NCBI RefSeq assembly: GCF_016306625.1
Contig: NZ_JACOII010000033.1
Location: 1-64,000, forward strand
Direction of reading: 5' to 3'
DNA from: Xenorhabdus lircayensis
GTDB lineage: Bacteria > Pseudomonadota > Gammaproteobacteria > Enterobacterales > Enterobacteriaceae
Length of the DNA stretch: 64,000 bases
The notes below the pieces were generated by a model. The model did not search any database, was not told the DNA's origin, and saw only the letters and a list, made by a program, of their open reading frames with translations. Made by a program: the position numbers and the translations under genes. Below, piece after piece: positions 1 to 8,886 of the stretch; the stretch's first letter is position 1, and every line of letters starts with the position of its first letter.

Positions 1-70
1 AACCATTTAATACATGACCTGTTTTTTTGTATGAACCACAGTGTATTTATATGTACTTTTCCAAATATCC

Positions 71-340
71 TCAGCCAATACTTACGCTACCTCCACCAAT
101 AACAATACCGCCACAATCAACGGCATCTCCCGTTCTAGCGGCAGGTTTTCCTTCAATAAACACAGATCCGGAACCTTCAGCTATCATCCGGGAATGTGAT
201 GAGTGGGACTCCAGAATATCCCCTTGTCTGGCTATATAGACACCGTCTACCTTAACACTGCTGGCACCGGTAATTACAGGTGTTTCCGGGCAATCACCAT
301 GTTTTGTACCCATATCACCGATTCTGATGGCATTTCCCAT
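71..340 (-). CDS. PAAR-domain spike-tip protein of a type VI secretion module
   Basis: This 89-residue protein reads as a complete PAAR domain. It begins with the typical MGNAIRIGD start, has the central SSHSRMIAEGSGSVFIEGKPAARTGD-type stretch (residues about 46-71, ending in the family's ARxGD motif) and closes with glycine-rich GGIVIGGGSVSIG. PAAR proteins cap the VgrG trimer with a sharp, metal-stabilised cone and often connect effectors to it. It is the last gene of a minus-strand run after vgrG and the DUF4123 gene, 45 bases downstream of the latter. There is no C-terminal extension, so it is a tip only and not a PAAR-effector fusion. Confidence 0.88.
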   Translation of the reverse strand: MGNAIRIGDMGTKHGDCPETPVITGASSVKVDGVYIARQGDILESHSSHSRMIAEGSGSVFIEGKPAARTGDAVDCGGIVIGGGSVSIG

Positions 341-385
341 ATTGTTTCTCTCCCGAATTAATTTTAATACATATATTGATTGTTA

Positions 386-1195
386 TTACATATTAAGAAG
401 AAATTTATTAGCCCTATACCAACCGGGAGTTTCGTCATCAGTAAGTCTGACTAAAATGGATTCATCAAACTCATCAATATCGAAATTTTCTTCTCTGATC
501 ACTTTCTTAAGAATTCCCTCGATAGAACGAGTGTCTGTAATTTTCTCAGAAAGTAGATAATCATAGAAAAAAGCTAAAAATGGCATTGCGTTGACGATAC
601 TGATACTTTTTCTTATTTCTGCCAACTCAGATAACAAAATTGAATAAAGTTTTTGTAAATACTTCTCTTTTTGCTTTATCTCTATCAATTCATACTGTTC
701 TTCGCTGATTTTGAAAATTTTATATTTCCCTTTGGCATTATCAGGAAAAGGTTCTCTGATTTTGGCAAAGTCATCCGTGCGTTCTTCTTCAAGATAAAGC
801 GTTGTGATGCGTGAGATTGGCCCCAAAAAGCAATGCACTTCCCAGTCACTTAATACGCCGAGAAAATCCCAGATATTGCGCGGATCATAAAAGCGAAAAA
901 ATACCGGCTTTTCCTGCTGCGGAAGCAGCACTTGCAGGTATTTCCTTAAATGCTGGCGAAGGGTTTTCATATCCGCCGGGCTGTGAATAAAAATCCCCCA
1001 GGGTGTTTTGCGGCATTCCAGCCAGATTTTGACTTTTTCATCCACCTGTACCAGATAAGGCGCGATTTTAACCAGTTCTGGCTGGAGGGGTTCTCCATAA
1101 AGACAGGCGGAAGGCGGGTCATAACGCTCCAGCATCAAAAACAGATCGGCTTCTGCTGCCCCATCAATAATGGCGTAAAGTTTTTCCTGACTCAT
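386..1195 (-). CDS. DUF4123-family adaptor (effector-loading chaperone) for VgrG
   Basis: The 269-residue product opens with an acidic-hydrophobic segment (LYAIIDGAAEADLFLMLE) typical of DUF4123/Tap-like adaptors. It continues with a conserved RFYDPRNIWDFLGVL stretch near residues 101-115. Such proteins bind an effector and load it onto its cognate VgrG. The start ATG overlaps the vgrG stop codon by four bases (ATGA), indicating translational coupling. The C-terminal half (from about residue 150) is lysine/glutamate-rich and variable, as expected for the part that recognises cargo. Function is inferred from family and neighbourhood. Confidence 0.85.
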   Translation of the reverse strand: MSQEKLYAIIDGAAEADLFLMLERYDPPSACLYGEPLQPELVKIAPYLVQVDEKVKIWLECRKTPWGIFIHSPADMKTLRQHLRKYLQVLLPQQEKPVFFRFYDPRNIWDFLGVLSDWEVHCFLGPISRITTLYLEEERTDDFAKIREPFPDNAKGKYKIFKISEEQYELIEIKQKEKYLQKLYSILLSELAEIRKSISIVNAMPFLAFFYDYLLSEKITDTRSIEGILKKVIREENFDIDEFDESILVRLTDDETPGWYRANKFLLNM

Positions 1196-3204
1196 TCCTG
1201 TTTCTCCTTGTCTTCCATCGGGCAGTGAGCGACAAACATCGAACCTTCACTTGCTGCGGCCAACAGGATGGCTGGATTGGCAGGTGCCAGTAAATCACCG
1301 GGGCTGCCGCCGGAGTTCAGGTTGATCGCAGCACCTTTGATATCAATGCCGCCGGCGTGAAGCACAACAAAATTTCCACCAACATTCAGAGTAATTTTGC
1401 TGCCGCTTTGCAGGGTCAGATCGCCCTGTGCATCCACACTAACCAAGCCCTGAATTTTTTCAGCCAGATCGCCTTTAAGCTGTAATGAGCAGTCGCCGTC
1501 AACCTGCTCAATATAGTTGCCGGTGGTTTTGTGCTCCTGCTGACCTTCTACGGTCACTTTGCGGTTATTGGCTATTACCAGTTCATCGTCATGGCCGATG
1601 CTGGTCGTACGGTCATAGTTGATTCGTTCTCCCCGTGAATTGAGTACCTGAATGGCGAGATTTTTCTGAGCATGGATAAACACTTCTTCGAGATCTTTCT
1701 CATCCTCAAAACGCAATTCGTTAAACCCTTCGCCTTTATGGGTTTTCGAGCGGATCGACATTTGGGTTTTCGCCATCGGCAGGCGATTTGGTGTGATATT
1801 AAGGGCGTTGTAGGCTCGACCAACAATGATAGGTTGATCCGGGTCGCCATGAACAAAATCTACCAACACTTCATGCCCAATACGGGGAATGGCAATCATT
1901 CCCATTAGTTGTCCAGCCCACGCCTGACTGACCCGTACCCAGCAAGAACTTTGGTCATTGAATTCACCATATCTGTCCCAGTCAAACTGAATACGAACGC
2001 GCCCGTATTCGTCACAGAAGATTTCTTCTCCTTCTGGCCCAACAACAGTGGCAATGTGTGGGCCTTCCATTTTGGGTTTTGGGTAAGGTGAAGGGCGGTA
2101 AGAATTTTTTCGGGTGGTAAAGGTAAATTGATTAGACAGCCATGTGCCGCTATCGCCGGATTGAGTTTCATCTGCCTGTGGTTGCCGCCCGGAATGAGTA
2201 ATCTGGATGAGTTGCCATTGGTCGTTGAAAGTTTCTCTGGGGTGATCTGTCAGGTTAAACAATTGCCCCGGCCACATCGCAAAACTGTCACCATGACCAT
2301 TGCCAAGCTGAGTATCCCGGCGCAGGTATTCCAGACGATACTGGCTTGCCCGTTGGCCTAAATCATCGTCCTTAAAGCGGCTGGGGAAATCGTAATAATG
2401 ATAGCTGTTCAGGATCCGCTGATTATCAAGATTGCGACCTTCATACCAGAATTCACGGTTCCAGCGGGGGTTCTTGAACGTTCTGTCTTTAGTGGTGATA
2501 TTGGCAACACCAACACGCTCTGACCAGCTAATTTGGTGAATACAGGTTGTTTCCCCCGTTACATCAGCTTCGGGACGATAAGGGACGGTGATCACCTGAT
2601 TAAGGGACAGGCAGGAATCGTGAAATACGATGCGTTGCTCGTGCTGCTCCTGATCGAAAACGAAATAGTAAAAAATACCCTCATCAGCCAGTAAGCGTTG
2701 AATAAAGGCCAAATCACTTTCATCATACTGAACACAAAATTCCCGTGGTGGATGTTTATAACCCAAAGCAAAGAAAAAACTACGTACACCGTTTTCCCTG
2801 AGCAGGCTTTCCACAATATCCACAACGGACTGATTTTGGAAAATCCGGCTATTGACCCGCAATGATGCACGCCATAACGGGGGTTGAAGGGTGATATGGT
2901 AGTGACTACTGTGCCGTCCGGTTGAAAGCAGTGAAAAATGGGTTATCATCCCGGTGATTTGGCGTTCAACCTGCCCGTTGCGATGCACGGCAAAAACGGC
3001 GTTTCCGTCAAGGACATCGGCAAAGTTAATTTCCGGGGTTTTACAGGTCAGCGTGGCTTCCAGCCGAAAGGGAGAAGATAGTGATTCATGTAGGGAAAAA
3101 TCGACGACAGCAAAAGTTTGTTCGGGTAAGTTTTCCGTAATCAGTGTAATTCTTAACCCTGAGCGATCAAATAGTTGATTGATTTTATCTATTACCCTGC
3201 TCAT
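1192..3204 (-). CDS. vgrG: VgrG / TssI spike protein of the type VI secretion system
   Basis: This 670-residue protein has the VgrG layout. An N-terminal gp27-like region contains YDESDLAFIQRLL (about residues 179-191). The gp5-like OB-fold follows (GPEGEEIFCDEYGRVRIQF, SCWVRVSQAWAG, about 395-440). A beta-helical needle comes next (repeated polar/hydrophobic strands with DGDCSLQLKG, DAQGDLTLQSG, about 530-630). The tail past residue 640 is short and hydrophobic and carries no extra catalytic domain, so it is not an 'evolved' VgrG. Structural tssA-M genes are absent from the window, so this is an orphan vgrG island using an apparatus encoded elsewhere. Confidence 0.95.
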   Translation of the reverse strand: MSRVIDKINQLFDRSGLRITLITENLPEQTFAVVDFSLHESLSSPFRLEATLTCKTPEINFADVLDGNAVFAVHRNGQVERQITGMITHFSLLSTGRHSSHYHITLQPPLWRASLRVNSRIFQNQSVVDIVESLLRENGVRSFFFALGYKHPPREFCVQYDESDLAFIQRLLADEGIFYYFVFDQEQHEQRIVFHDSCLSLNQVITVPYRPEADVTGETTCIHQISWSERVGVANITTKDRTFKNPRWNREFWYEGRNLDNQRILNSYHYYDFPSRFKDDDLGQRASQYRLEYLRRDTQLGNGHGDSFAMWPGQLFNLTDHPRETFNDQWQLIQITHSGRQPQADETQSGDSGTWLSNQFTFTTRKNSYRPSPYPKPKMEGPHIATVVGPEGEEIFCDEYGRVRIQFDWDRYGEFNDQSSCWVRVSQAWAGQLMGMIAIPRIGHEVLVDFVHGDPDQPIIVGRAYNALNITPNRLPMAKTQMSIRSKTHKGEGFNELRFEDEKDLEEVFIHAQKNLAIQVLNSRGERINYDRTTSIGHDDELVIANNRKVTVEGQQEHKTTGNYIEQVDGDCSLQLKGDLAEKIQGLVSVDAQGDLTLQSGSKITLNVGGNFVVLHAGGIDIKGAAINLNSGGSPGDLLAPANPAILLAAASEGSMFVAHCPMEDKEKQE

Positions 3205-3280
3205 TTGTGCTCTCCATGATATTTGGGTGTATCAATTTATTGGTTCACTATAACTATATGAATTAAAGAAACATTTCCAT

Positions 3281-4117
3281 TTAGCTGATCTTAATATCTG
3301 TTTCATTACTGTCTGTTTGAGTAAGGATTATTTGAGAAAATGATTTTTTAGGTGGTTTATTATAATGCTGTTTATTTAATTCACTATCAGGGAATGGCGC
3401 TGGAATTGATTTTATATGCGGGATGTTATTATCCACTTTCATATCACCATCGAATTTTTTAAAAACTTTATTAATTTTATTAAATTCAGTAAAATCATTC
3501 CATGTTATTTCAGGTATAAGTCCAGCACTGCGCAGTGCCTTCCAGGTGAAATCAATACAGCTATTCGAAGCTCCATTATAATAAAGGTCAAAATCAGGAT
3601 TATTTTCATCTTTTGCTAATTCGCCGTATTTTTTTAATTTATTATAGTGTTCTTCTGCAATTTCCATGGTACGGCTATATCGTGGATTCTCATAATGCTT
3701 AGTATCATAGATAGTTACCTCTCCTGGGCCTATGATGCCTGATTTAATAGGGGCAAATCCATAGGCATTATTAACTTTACCATCTGAAATTTCATACCAC
3801 ATATGTCCAGCCGCCGATGTTACTCTCTCACCATTTTTAACGTGAGGAGTTCCATTATTATCATTAAGAGGTGTGCCCGGATGCGCTGCATAAATGATAA
3901 CAATATACCTTTTGTTTAAAGATTCAATTAAAGTCTCTACAAATTCGGGCCTTGCCTGTGGAGGTGCACACGTAGCACATGGTTTCCCTGCAGCATAATT
4001 TATGTTTTGATCAGGATAAGCACTGGCATTGATACGTTTTTCTTTATTTTCTTTGGAAAGAGCATTGTCGTTAGCAATCCCTATTAATAACTCTTCCGTC
4101 TTGTTTTTTGGCATCAT
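3281..4117 (-). CDS. Candidate T6SS effector, papain-like / permuted NlpC-P60-type cysteine hydrolase
   Basis: No confident family name. The 278-residue protein has a CATCAPP motif near residue 47, then a histidine in AGHMWYEI (about residue 106), and later a cysteine in NSCIDFTWKAL (about residue 187). A His-before-Cys order with these contexts fits circularly permuted papain-like (NlpC/P60-type) amidases, and also resembles uncharacterised T6SS cargo. There is no signal peptide. It sits directly upstream of vgrG in the same transcription unit and 13 bases after a gene for a membrane-anchored protein. An effector/immunity pair is inferred. The ATG is preceded by AAGGA at suitable spacing. 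Confidence 0.55.
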   Translation of the reverse strand: MMPKNKTEELLIGIANDNALSKENKEKRINASAYPDQNINYAAGKPCATCAPPQARPEFVETLIESLNKRYIVIIYAAHPGTPLNDNNGTPHVKNGERVTSAAGHMWYEISDGKVNNAYGFAPIKSGIIGPGEVTIYDTKHYENPRYSRTMEIAEEHYNKLKKYGELAKDENNPDFDLYYNGASNSCIDFTWKALRSAGLIPEITWNDFTEFNKINKVFKKFDGDMKVDNNIPHIKSIPAPFPDSELNKQHYNKPPKKSFSQIILTQTDSNETDIKIS

Positions 4118-4130
4118 TTTTTAAATCCTT

Positions 4131-4745
4131 TTATTTTATTGCATGTTGTCGAATATAGATAGAATAACTTAAATCATCCATCTTTAATTCTGACAGATCA
4201 GCTAGGACTTCTACTTTCAAGCGATATTGTCCATATTGATATGGGGATCCAAAATCCACTAAGTCAAATAAATTATTACCTGACCACCCAGAAGAAGAAG
4301 TTACTTTTGTGTGAGTTTTTTCATATACTATGCTTTCTGTTAAATCATCATTTATTTTATAAATTTTTATATCAAAAATAGGTTTTCCTTTAAGGTCATG
4401 TATAGGTCCACTCCCTCTAAATATGTCACTAACATAGAATCCCAAATTAGAACCTCTTCTTTTTTTAATATTCAAACTAATTTGAGGTGATGGAGTATTA
4501 GCAGGAATGAGATAGAGAAGTTTAGGTTTGGGTTGAGGAACCTTCCAAAACACCAAATCTACTTTTTCCCCTTTTTCGTACAGCTTAATAGGAGTTTCAA
4601 CTGAGTAGTAATCACCAACTGTAGTTGGTCTGGGATTTAAGAAAAAGTAAGGATCTTCTGTGGGGGGACGCATCCATTGAATTAGCATTACGATACCCGC
4701 CCCCAAAAAAGCAGCTAAAATCAATAACATCGTTTTTTTCACCAT
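4131..4745 (-). CDS. Membrane-anchored periplasmic protein, candidate immunity protein (DUF5625-like)
   Basis: The start is placed at the ATG at 4745 rather than the in-frame ATG at 4758-4760, because GGAAAGAG lies five bases before it. The 204-residue product begins MVKKTMLLILAAFLGAGIVM, a single N-terminal membrane anchor or uncleaved signal. A mostly beta-strand soluble domain follows, with FDIKIYKI near residue 125 and a YGQYRLKVEV strand near residue 175. This resembles DUF5625-type proteins, from memory only. Its location just upstream of the candidate effector and its export to the cell-envelope side fit immunity to a cell-wall-acting toxin. Confidence 0.5.
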   Translation of the reverse strand: MVKKTMLLILAAFLGAGIVMLIQWMRPPTEDPYFFLNPRPTTVGDYYSVETPIKLYEKGEKVDLVFWKVPQPKPKLLYLIPANTPSPQISLNIKKRRGSNLGFYVSDIFRGSGPIHDLKGKPIFDIKIYKINDDLTESIVYEKTHTKVTSSSGWSGNNLFDLVDFGSPYQYGQYRLKVEVLADLSELKMDDLSYSIYIRQHAIK

Positions 4746-5055
4746 ATTTGCTCTTTCCATTCATCAGAAGCAAAGAAAATTTAGGATTCCGTGCCACAGT
4801 TAAATTAATAGTTACGATCTCATTACCTCTGAGAAGCTAAACCGACTAAAACCTGTTTCCTTAACAATCGCAACGACTTACCGTAAGTACATATACTGAA
4901 TAAGTATATAACAGAATAATTTATCTATTCAAGTGTAAATAGAGACACCTCAAAAGAATTGTGATTAACTTCGCTTACTAAATAAAATCAATTATCTAAT
5001 CTAAATTTCACGTAATACAACAGATTAAAAACACACTAACGCGCTACGCTTGTCT

Positions 5056-5099
5056 TCTCAGGTTTGTCTGGCTAATAAATTAACCAGACAAACCTGAGA
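5056..5099. repeat. 44-bp near-perfect palindrome between T6SS cargo and the P4-like element
   Basis: Two 20-base arms (5056-5075 and 5080-5099) match at 19 of 20 positions around a TAAA loop; the one mismatch is a G-T type pair. No T-run follows on either strand, so it is not a typical intrinsic terminator. It lies in the 617-base gap between the candidate immunity gene (start at 4745) and the truncated primase (end at 5363). It could be a protein-binding site, a folded RNA element, or a boundary scar of the satellite. The rest of 4746-5055 is AT-rich and shows no gene. Confidence 0.8.
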
Positions 5100-5170
5100 T
5101 GTAGAAAAACACTATGCCAGCCAGAAAAGACATTTCTATAGCATCCCCATTAAAAAAATTAAGGATAAAA

Positions 5171-5391
5171 CGGTTCACCCTGTTCACCTCTAAATATTTT
5201 TATTTATATTCATAGTGTTAAATGGTGATGACTCGAAATTAAACTCATCACCACTCTTCACCCAACCGTTCACCTCTAAATCAGAAAAAGGTGAACAGGG
5301 ATGAAGACTTGTGAATAGTTTAAAAATAACCATTCACCCTATAATACTTTGATATATCTGGTTTAAATTATAAGGTGAATAGTAGTGAACA
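5171..5391. repeat. Cluster of GGTGAACAG-type iterons, P4 crr/ori-like
   Basis: Exact GGTGAACAG occurs at 5290-5298 (plus) and 5180-5188 (minus). Close variants sharing GGTGAAC or GGTGAAT lie at 5173-5179, 5268-5274, 5332-5338, 5374-5382 and 5384-5390. In phage P4 the alpha primase/helicase binds type I iterons of this sequence in ori and in the cis-replication region crr, which lies downstream of the alpha gene. The cluster here starts at the very 3' end of the alpha-like gene and overlaps its last codons, matching that layout. Function today is doubtful because the helicase domain is gone. Confidence 0.7.
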
Positions 5392-6844
5392 CTTTTTTAT
5401 ATTTTTCTGAAAAATGCAGCAGATAAAGCAGCAACCAGTCATGTTTATGATGAGGCCGAAACCGGCCGATTTTCAGGTCAAATACCCCATTACGGAACCC
5501 GATTAAATGGCGCTCTGGTGCGTTCATCATGGGAAGCTGTAATTTCAGGGCATCCACGGCAGAACCAATACCATGCGGTGAGTACGGCATTTTTTCTTCC
5601 ATAAAAGCTGCCACCATTTCCCGCTGTAAATCGCGGTTACTGACCGGACACCAGACAATACCATCATAGTGATGAACGGTTTCCGAAGCGCCATCCAGTG
5701 CCAAATCGCCATTATAACGTGCCAGTAACACTTCTCCGCGCTGACTGGCTCCCATCTGACATAAGGTCAGTTTTGACGATTTGGCATCATTGGGCTGAAT
5801 GACCGCTTTTTTCGTTATAGGTGCCGGTTGATAAAGCCCCTGAGCAAACGCCAGCTTTGCCGTTTCTACACCGTGTCGTTGGCGGTAGTCGTCCCAATCG
5901 GCTTTATGCTCTGTCGGTGGCAATGTGATCCAACCATTCACCGCTAGAGCGGCTTTTTCTGCCGAGATCTTGCCAGTATTCACTTTCAGTTTACCTTTCT
6001 TATCCAGTTCACCGGGGTAATGCCAGTCGTTATCGGCGGCAATAATAATTTTCGTATCCGGCAAGCATTCTCTGACTGATTGAGCAACGGAAAACAAATT
6101 GCCTTCATCCAGCGCCGCCAGAACAGCGCTTTTGCAGAATTGGTTAACCGTGAGTGCCGTGGCGTAACCTTCGGTAATGATGACCGTATTGGGACGTTCT
6201 TCCAGCGCTGATAGAGCAATAAACGCGCCTTTTTTCTGGCTGCCAGTGAGTAATTTTTTCTTACCATCCGGTTTGATGATCTGCGCGCCTGTTATTTTTT
6301 TGTCCAGTGTTGCGAGTCGCAACACTGCTGAATTATCAGGCAGTAACCGCTGATTAGGGCAATGCAGCCCTTTTGCAGTCAAATAGGGAGATTGTCCGGC
6401 AACTGTCTGCGCCATCAGAGCCGCCACGCTGTCGGCAATCGGTTGTATTGGATAAAGGTTTTCTTTGGCGGGCTTGGGTTCAGGCAGAGGTAATGCCAGT
6501 ACATCCGCAACAATTTTAGCCGCTTCAGTAATAGAAATTCCTTTGGTTTTTGCTACCAAATCCAGCCCATCACCATAGTTCAGCGTATCACACTGGCGGC
6601 AATGCCAGTTGCCGTGATGGTGATCATCGATAAAGTGAAAACGGTCGGTGCCACCGCAGATCGGGCAAGCGCCATGTTTACCTTTTGCCGGGATATCGAT
6701 ACCACACGCAGGCAGCAGATTTTCCCAATGATACATGGCGGATTTTTTCACGGTCTGGATCAGGTCGAGCGGTTTTTGGCTGCGGGTTTTATCTGAAAGT
6801 GTAAATTTAGGGTGAGTTTGGGTATGCTGTATATCAGCCATCAT
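5363..6844 (-). pseudogene. P4 alpha-like primase, truncated before the helicase domain
   Basis: P4-type alpha proteins are about 780 residues, with a zinc finger, a TOPRIM-like primase and a C-terminal SF3 helicase/origin-binding part. This gene gives about 493 residues. It retains the zinc finger (CPICGGTDRFHF ... WHCRQC, about residues 60-85), the TEGYATA primase motif and an AADND acidic motif. It then runs into GVFDLKIGRFRPHHKHDWLL, the start of the D5-like helicase region, and breaks off with an unrelated tail ending IHLII. The start at 6844 is chosen because GGAG lies five bases before it; an upstream ATG at 6898 has no such support. The truncation joins the primase directly to iteron DNA. 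Confidence 0.85.
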
Positions 6845-6949
6845 CGTTACTCCGTATAACGGTTGTTGGTCAGACGCCTCAGATGTGTTGTCGCACACTG
6901 GGGCGTTGCTCTTTTATATTACGTGTCTTATGTCATGTTCTTTTCTGTA

Positions 6950-7156
6950 CTATGCCGCCCGTGATCCTGCGATCCGCTGTGCAATCCAGTTATCAATTTC
7001 TGATTCAATAAACGCGATAGAGCGGGAGCCGAGTTTGATTTGTTTCGGGAATTCCCCATCGCTAATCAGCTTGTAAATCCACGCCTTGCTATAACCCGTT
7101 CTGCGTTGAACTTCGGGCAAACGAATAAGATTTTCTTTCGGTGCTGTCATTGTCAT
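6950..7156 (-). CDS. AlpA-family transcriptional regulator of a P4-like satellite
   Basis: The 68-residue protein is a MerR-like single helix-turn-helix of the AlpA family. The motif IRLPEVQRRTGYSKAWIYKLI (residues about 12-32) is followed by the wing segment FPKQIKLGSRSIAF and an E-I-D-NWI helix. AlpA proteins activate integrase or excision genes in P4-like cryptic elements. AGGAG lies nine bases before the ATG. It sits between the integrase and the primase remnant on the same strand, as in many P4-like islands. Confidence 0.9.
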   Translation of the reverse strand: MTMTAPKENLIRLPEVQRRTGYSKAWIYKLISDGEFPKQIKLGSRSIAFIESEIDNWIAQRIAGSRAA

Positions 7157-7336
7157 ATTATTTATCTCCTGTTACCGAGTCCTTGAGCGCTCATCGTGGA
7201 CGTTGTTTGATGACAGGCGGATTATTTAAAAAGCAAGATTAAATGAACAGCGTTAATTGTTTACTCCCTTTGTAAAATTTATCGGTTTATAGGGAGTATC
7301 AGCCCTCCAATTGTATGCTGTATGAAAATCAGTCAC

Positions 7337-7500
7337 TGTTGAAGCCTCCAACACAGTCTAAAAAACATCCATCATCCATGTTCTGTATAAAAAAATAACT
7401 TTGTTGGCACTGCCAACACAGAATAAAAAATCACCACACATCTTAAGTTGTATGAAAAACAGGCTTTTGTGCCCCGGGCACAGGTGTGTGAAAAATCACC
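7337..7500 (-). repeat. Three degenerate ~65-bp hairpin repeats upstream of alpA
   Basis: Hairpin cores recur every 65-66 bases. They are TGTTG...CAACA at 7337-7353, the palindrome TGTTGGCA-C-TGCCAACA at 7402-7418 and TGTGCCC-C-GGGCACA at 7468-7482. After each core comes CAG plus an A-rich stretch and a CATC-containing tract (AAAAAACATC, AAAAAATCACCACACATC, AAAAATCACCGCATC). The array fills most of the 350-base gap between integrase and alpA. On the minus strand parts can be read as short degenerate peptides (for example CVGSANK), so it may be a decayed repeat-containing phage ORF. A leader RNA related to P4 immunity control is an alternative. Confidence 0.6.
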
Positions 7501-7506
7501 GCATCT

Positions 7507-8721
7507 TTACGCCCTTTTGTCAAATTTTCCGATCAAGACATTTTCACCGCGTTCCAGCATCTCCATATGATCCGCATACCATTGCAGCATTTCCCTGCGC
7601 CCCTCCAGATATTGGGCGTGGTTGTAGGTTCCCCGGATGCTGTTCTTATCAACATGGGCAAGCTGAGTTTCAATCCAAGCCGTGTTATAACCTTGTTCAT
7701 GCAGGATAGTACTCATGGTATGACGGAAGCCGTGGCCGGTTGCCCTGCCATCATAGCCAATACGTTTTATAACCTGATTAATGGCGGCCTCGCTCATCGT
7801 TTTCCCCGCATCATTACGTCCGGGGAAAACGTATTTCCCACGCCCTGTAATAGAGTGCAGTTTGATAAGAATGGCTTTAACCTGATTGGATAGCGGGACG
7901 ATGTGAGGGCGGCGCATTTTCATTCGCTCAGCAGGTATCTGCCAGATATCCTTATCGAAATCGAATTCAGTCCATTCTGATTCTCTTAATTCGATGGTAC
8001 GCACACCAGTAAGCATCAGTAAACGTGTCGCGGACTGAGTCACTTCGCTTCCGGTATAGCCCGCCAAGGCGATGAGGAATTCATTCATTTGGTCGGCTAA
8101 AAGGTGTGGGAAGTGTTTTTGCTTCGGTGCTTTAAGTGCGCTGGCAAGATCAGTAACGGGATTGAACTCAGCCCGTCCTGTAATAACTGCATAGGTGAAA
8201 ATTTGCCGACAAGCCTGTCTGGTTTTTTTCAATTTATCCAAAACACCGCGTTGCTCCATTTTTCGGAGCACAGCCAGCATTTCGGCGGGTTTAATCTCGG
8301 TAACAGCCCGTTTACCAATATACGGGAAGATATCTTTTTTCAGATATTCCAGAATGTCTTCGGCATACCCTTTTGACCAGTTGGGACGTTTGTGCTCATG
8401 CCATTCAATGGCGATGGATTCAAAACTATTGCTGACCGCAAACGCTTTGGCTGCCTTTTCAGCTTTCTTTTCTTCTATCGGATCATGACCATCCGATAGC
8501 GTCCGCCGTGCTTCGTTTCTCTTGGTTCTTGCTTCTGCGAGGGAGATATCAGGGTATACCCCTAATGCGAGTAATTTTTCTTTGCCTGCGATCCGGTACT
8601 TCAACCGCCAATAGCGAGCGCCATTAGGGTTAACCAATAGGTATAGTCCGCCACCATCTGCAAGTTTATAAGGTTTTTCTTTCGGCTTTGCAGTGTCCAC
8701 CTGTCGGGCTGTTAGCTTCAT
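7507..8721 (-). CDS. int: P4-family tyrosine integrase
   Basis: The start is set at MKLTARQVDTAKPKEKPYKL, the usual P4-integrase beginning, giving 404 residues; an in-frame GTG five codons upstream (8736) is possible. The N-terminal domain (DGGGLYLLVNPNGARYWRLKY, about residues 22-42) is the DUF4102 arm-binding domain. The C-terminal catalytic domain shows LTGVRTIELRESEW (catalytic Arg), HGFRHTMSTIL and the final NHAQYLEGRREMLQWY, with the tyrosine in YNHAQY. The gene is intact. It reads away from the adjacent tRNA-Arg, the normal arrangement after integration into a tRNA 3' end. Confidence 0.95.
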   Translation of the reverse strand: MKLTARQVDTAKPKEKPYKLADGGGLYLLVNPNGARYWRLKYRIAGKEKLLALGVYPDISLAEARTKRNEARRTLSDGHDPIEEKKAEKAAKAFAVSNSFESIAIEWHEHKRPNWSKGYAEDILEYLKKDIFPYIGKRAVTEIKPAEMLAVLRKMEQRGVLDKLKKTRQACRQIFTYAVITGRAEFNPVTDLASALKAPKQKHFPHLLADQMNEFLIALAGYTGSEVTQSATRLLMLTGVRTIELRESEWTEFDFDKDIWQIPAERMKMRRPHIVPLSNQVKAILIKLHSITGRGKYVFPGRNDAGKTMSEAAINQVIKRIGYDGRATGHGFRHTMSTILHEQGYNTAWIETQLAHVDKNSIRGTYNHAQYLEGRREMLQWYADHMEMLERGENVLIGKFDKRA

Positions 8722-8886
8722 CTGGGGGTATCTCACTTCATTGAACCTGAACGTACCCCTAAATATACCCCCATAAGATCGTGGATTTCAACCTACCTGA
8801 CTGGACTACAGAAGAACGGGAAAAGGCTAACAATGCGTATTTACTGGGGTTTTGTGGACTTGAAAGGACGTTAAGATATGGATGGA

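Noticed and set aside
5363-6898. Longer start for the alpha-like primase at 6898
   Set aside because: The ATG at 6844 has GGAG at ideal spacing and the extra N-terminal residues do not resemble the family.
7337-7500. CRISPR array
   Set aside because: Repeats are only three, degenerate, and the intervals are related to each other rather than unique spacers.
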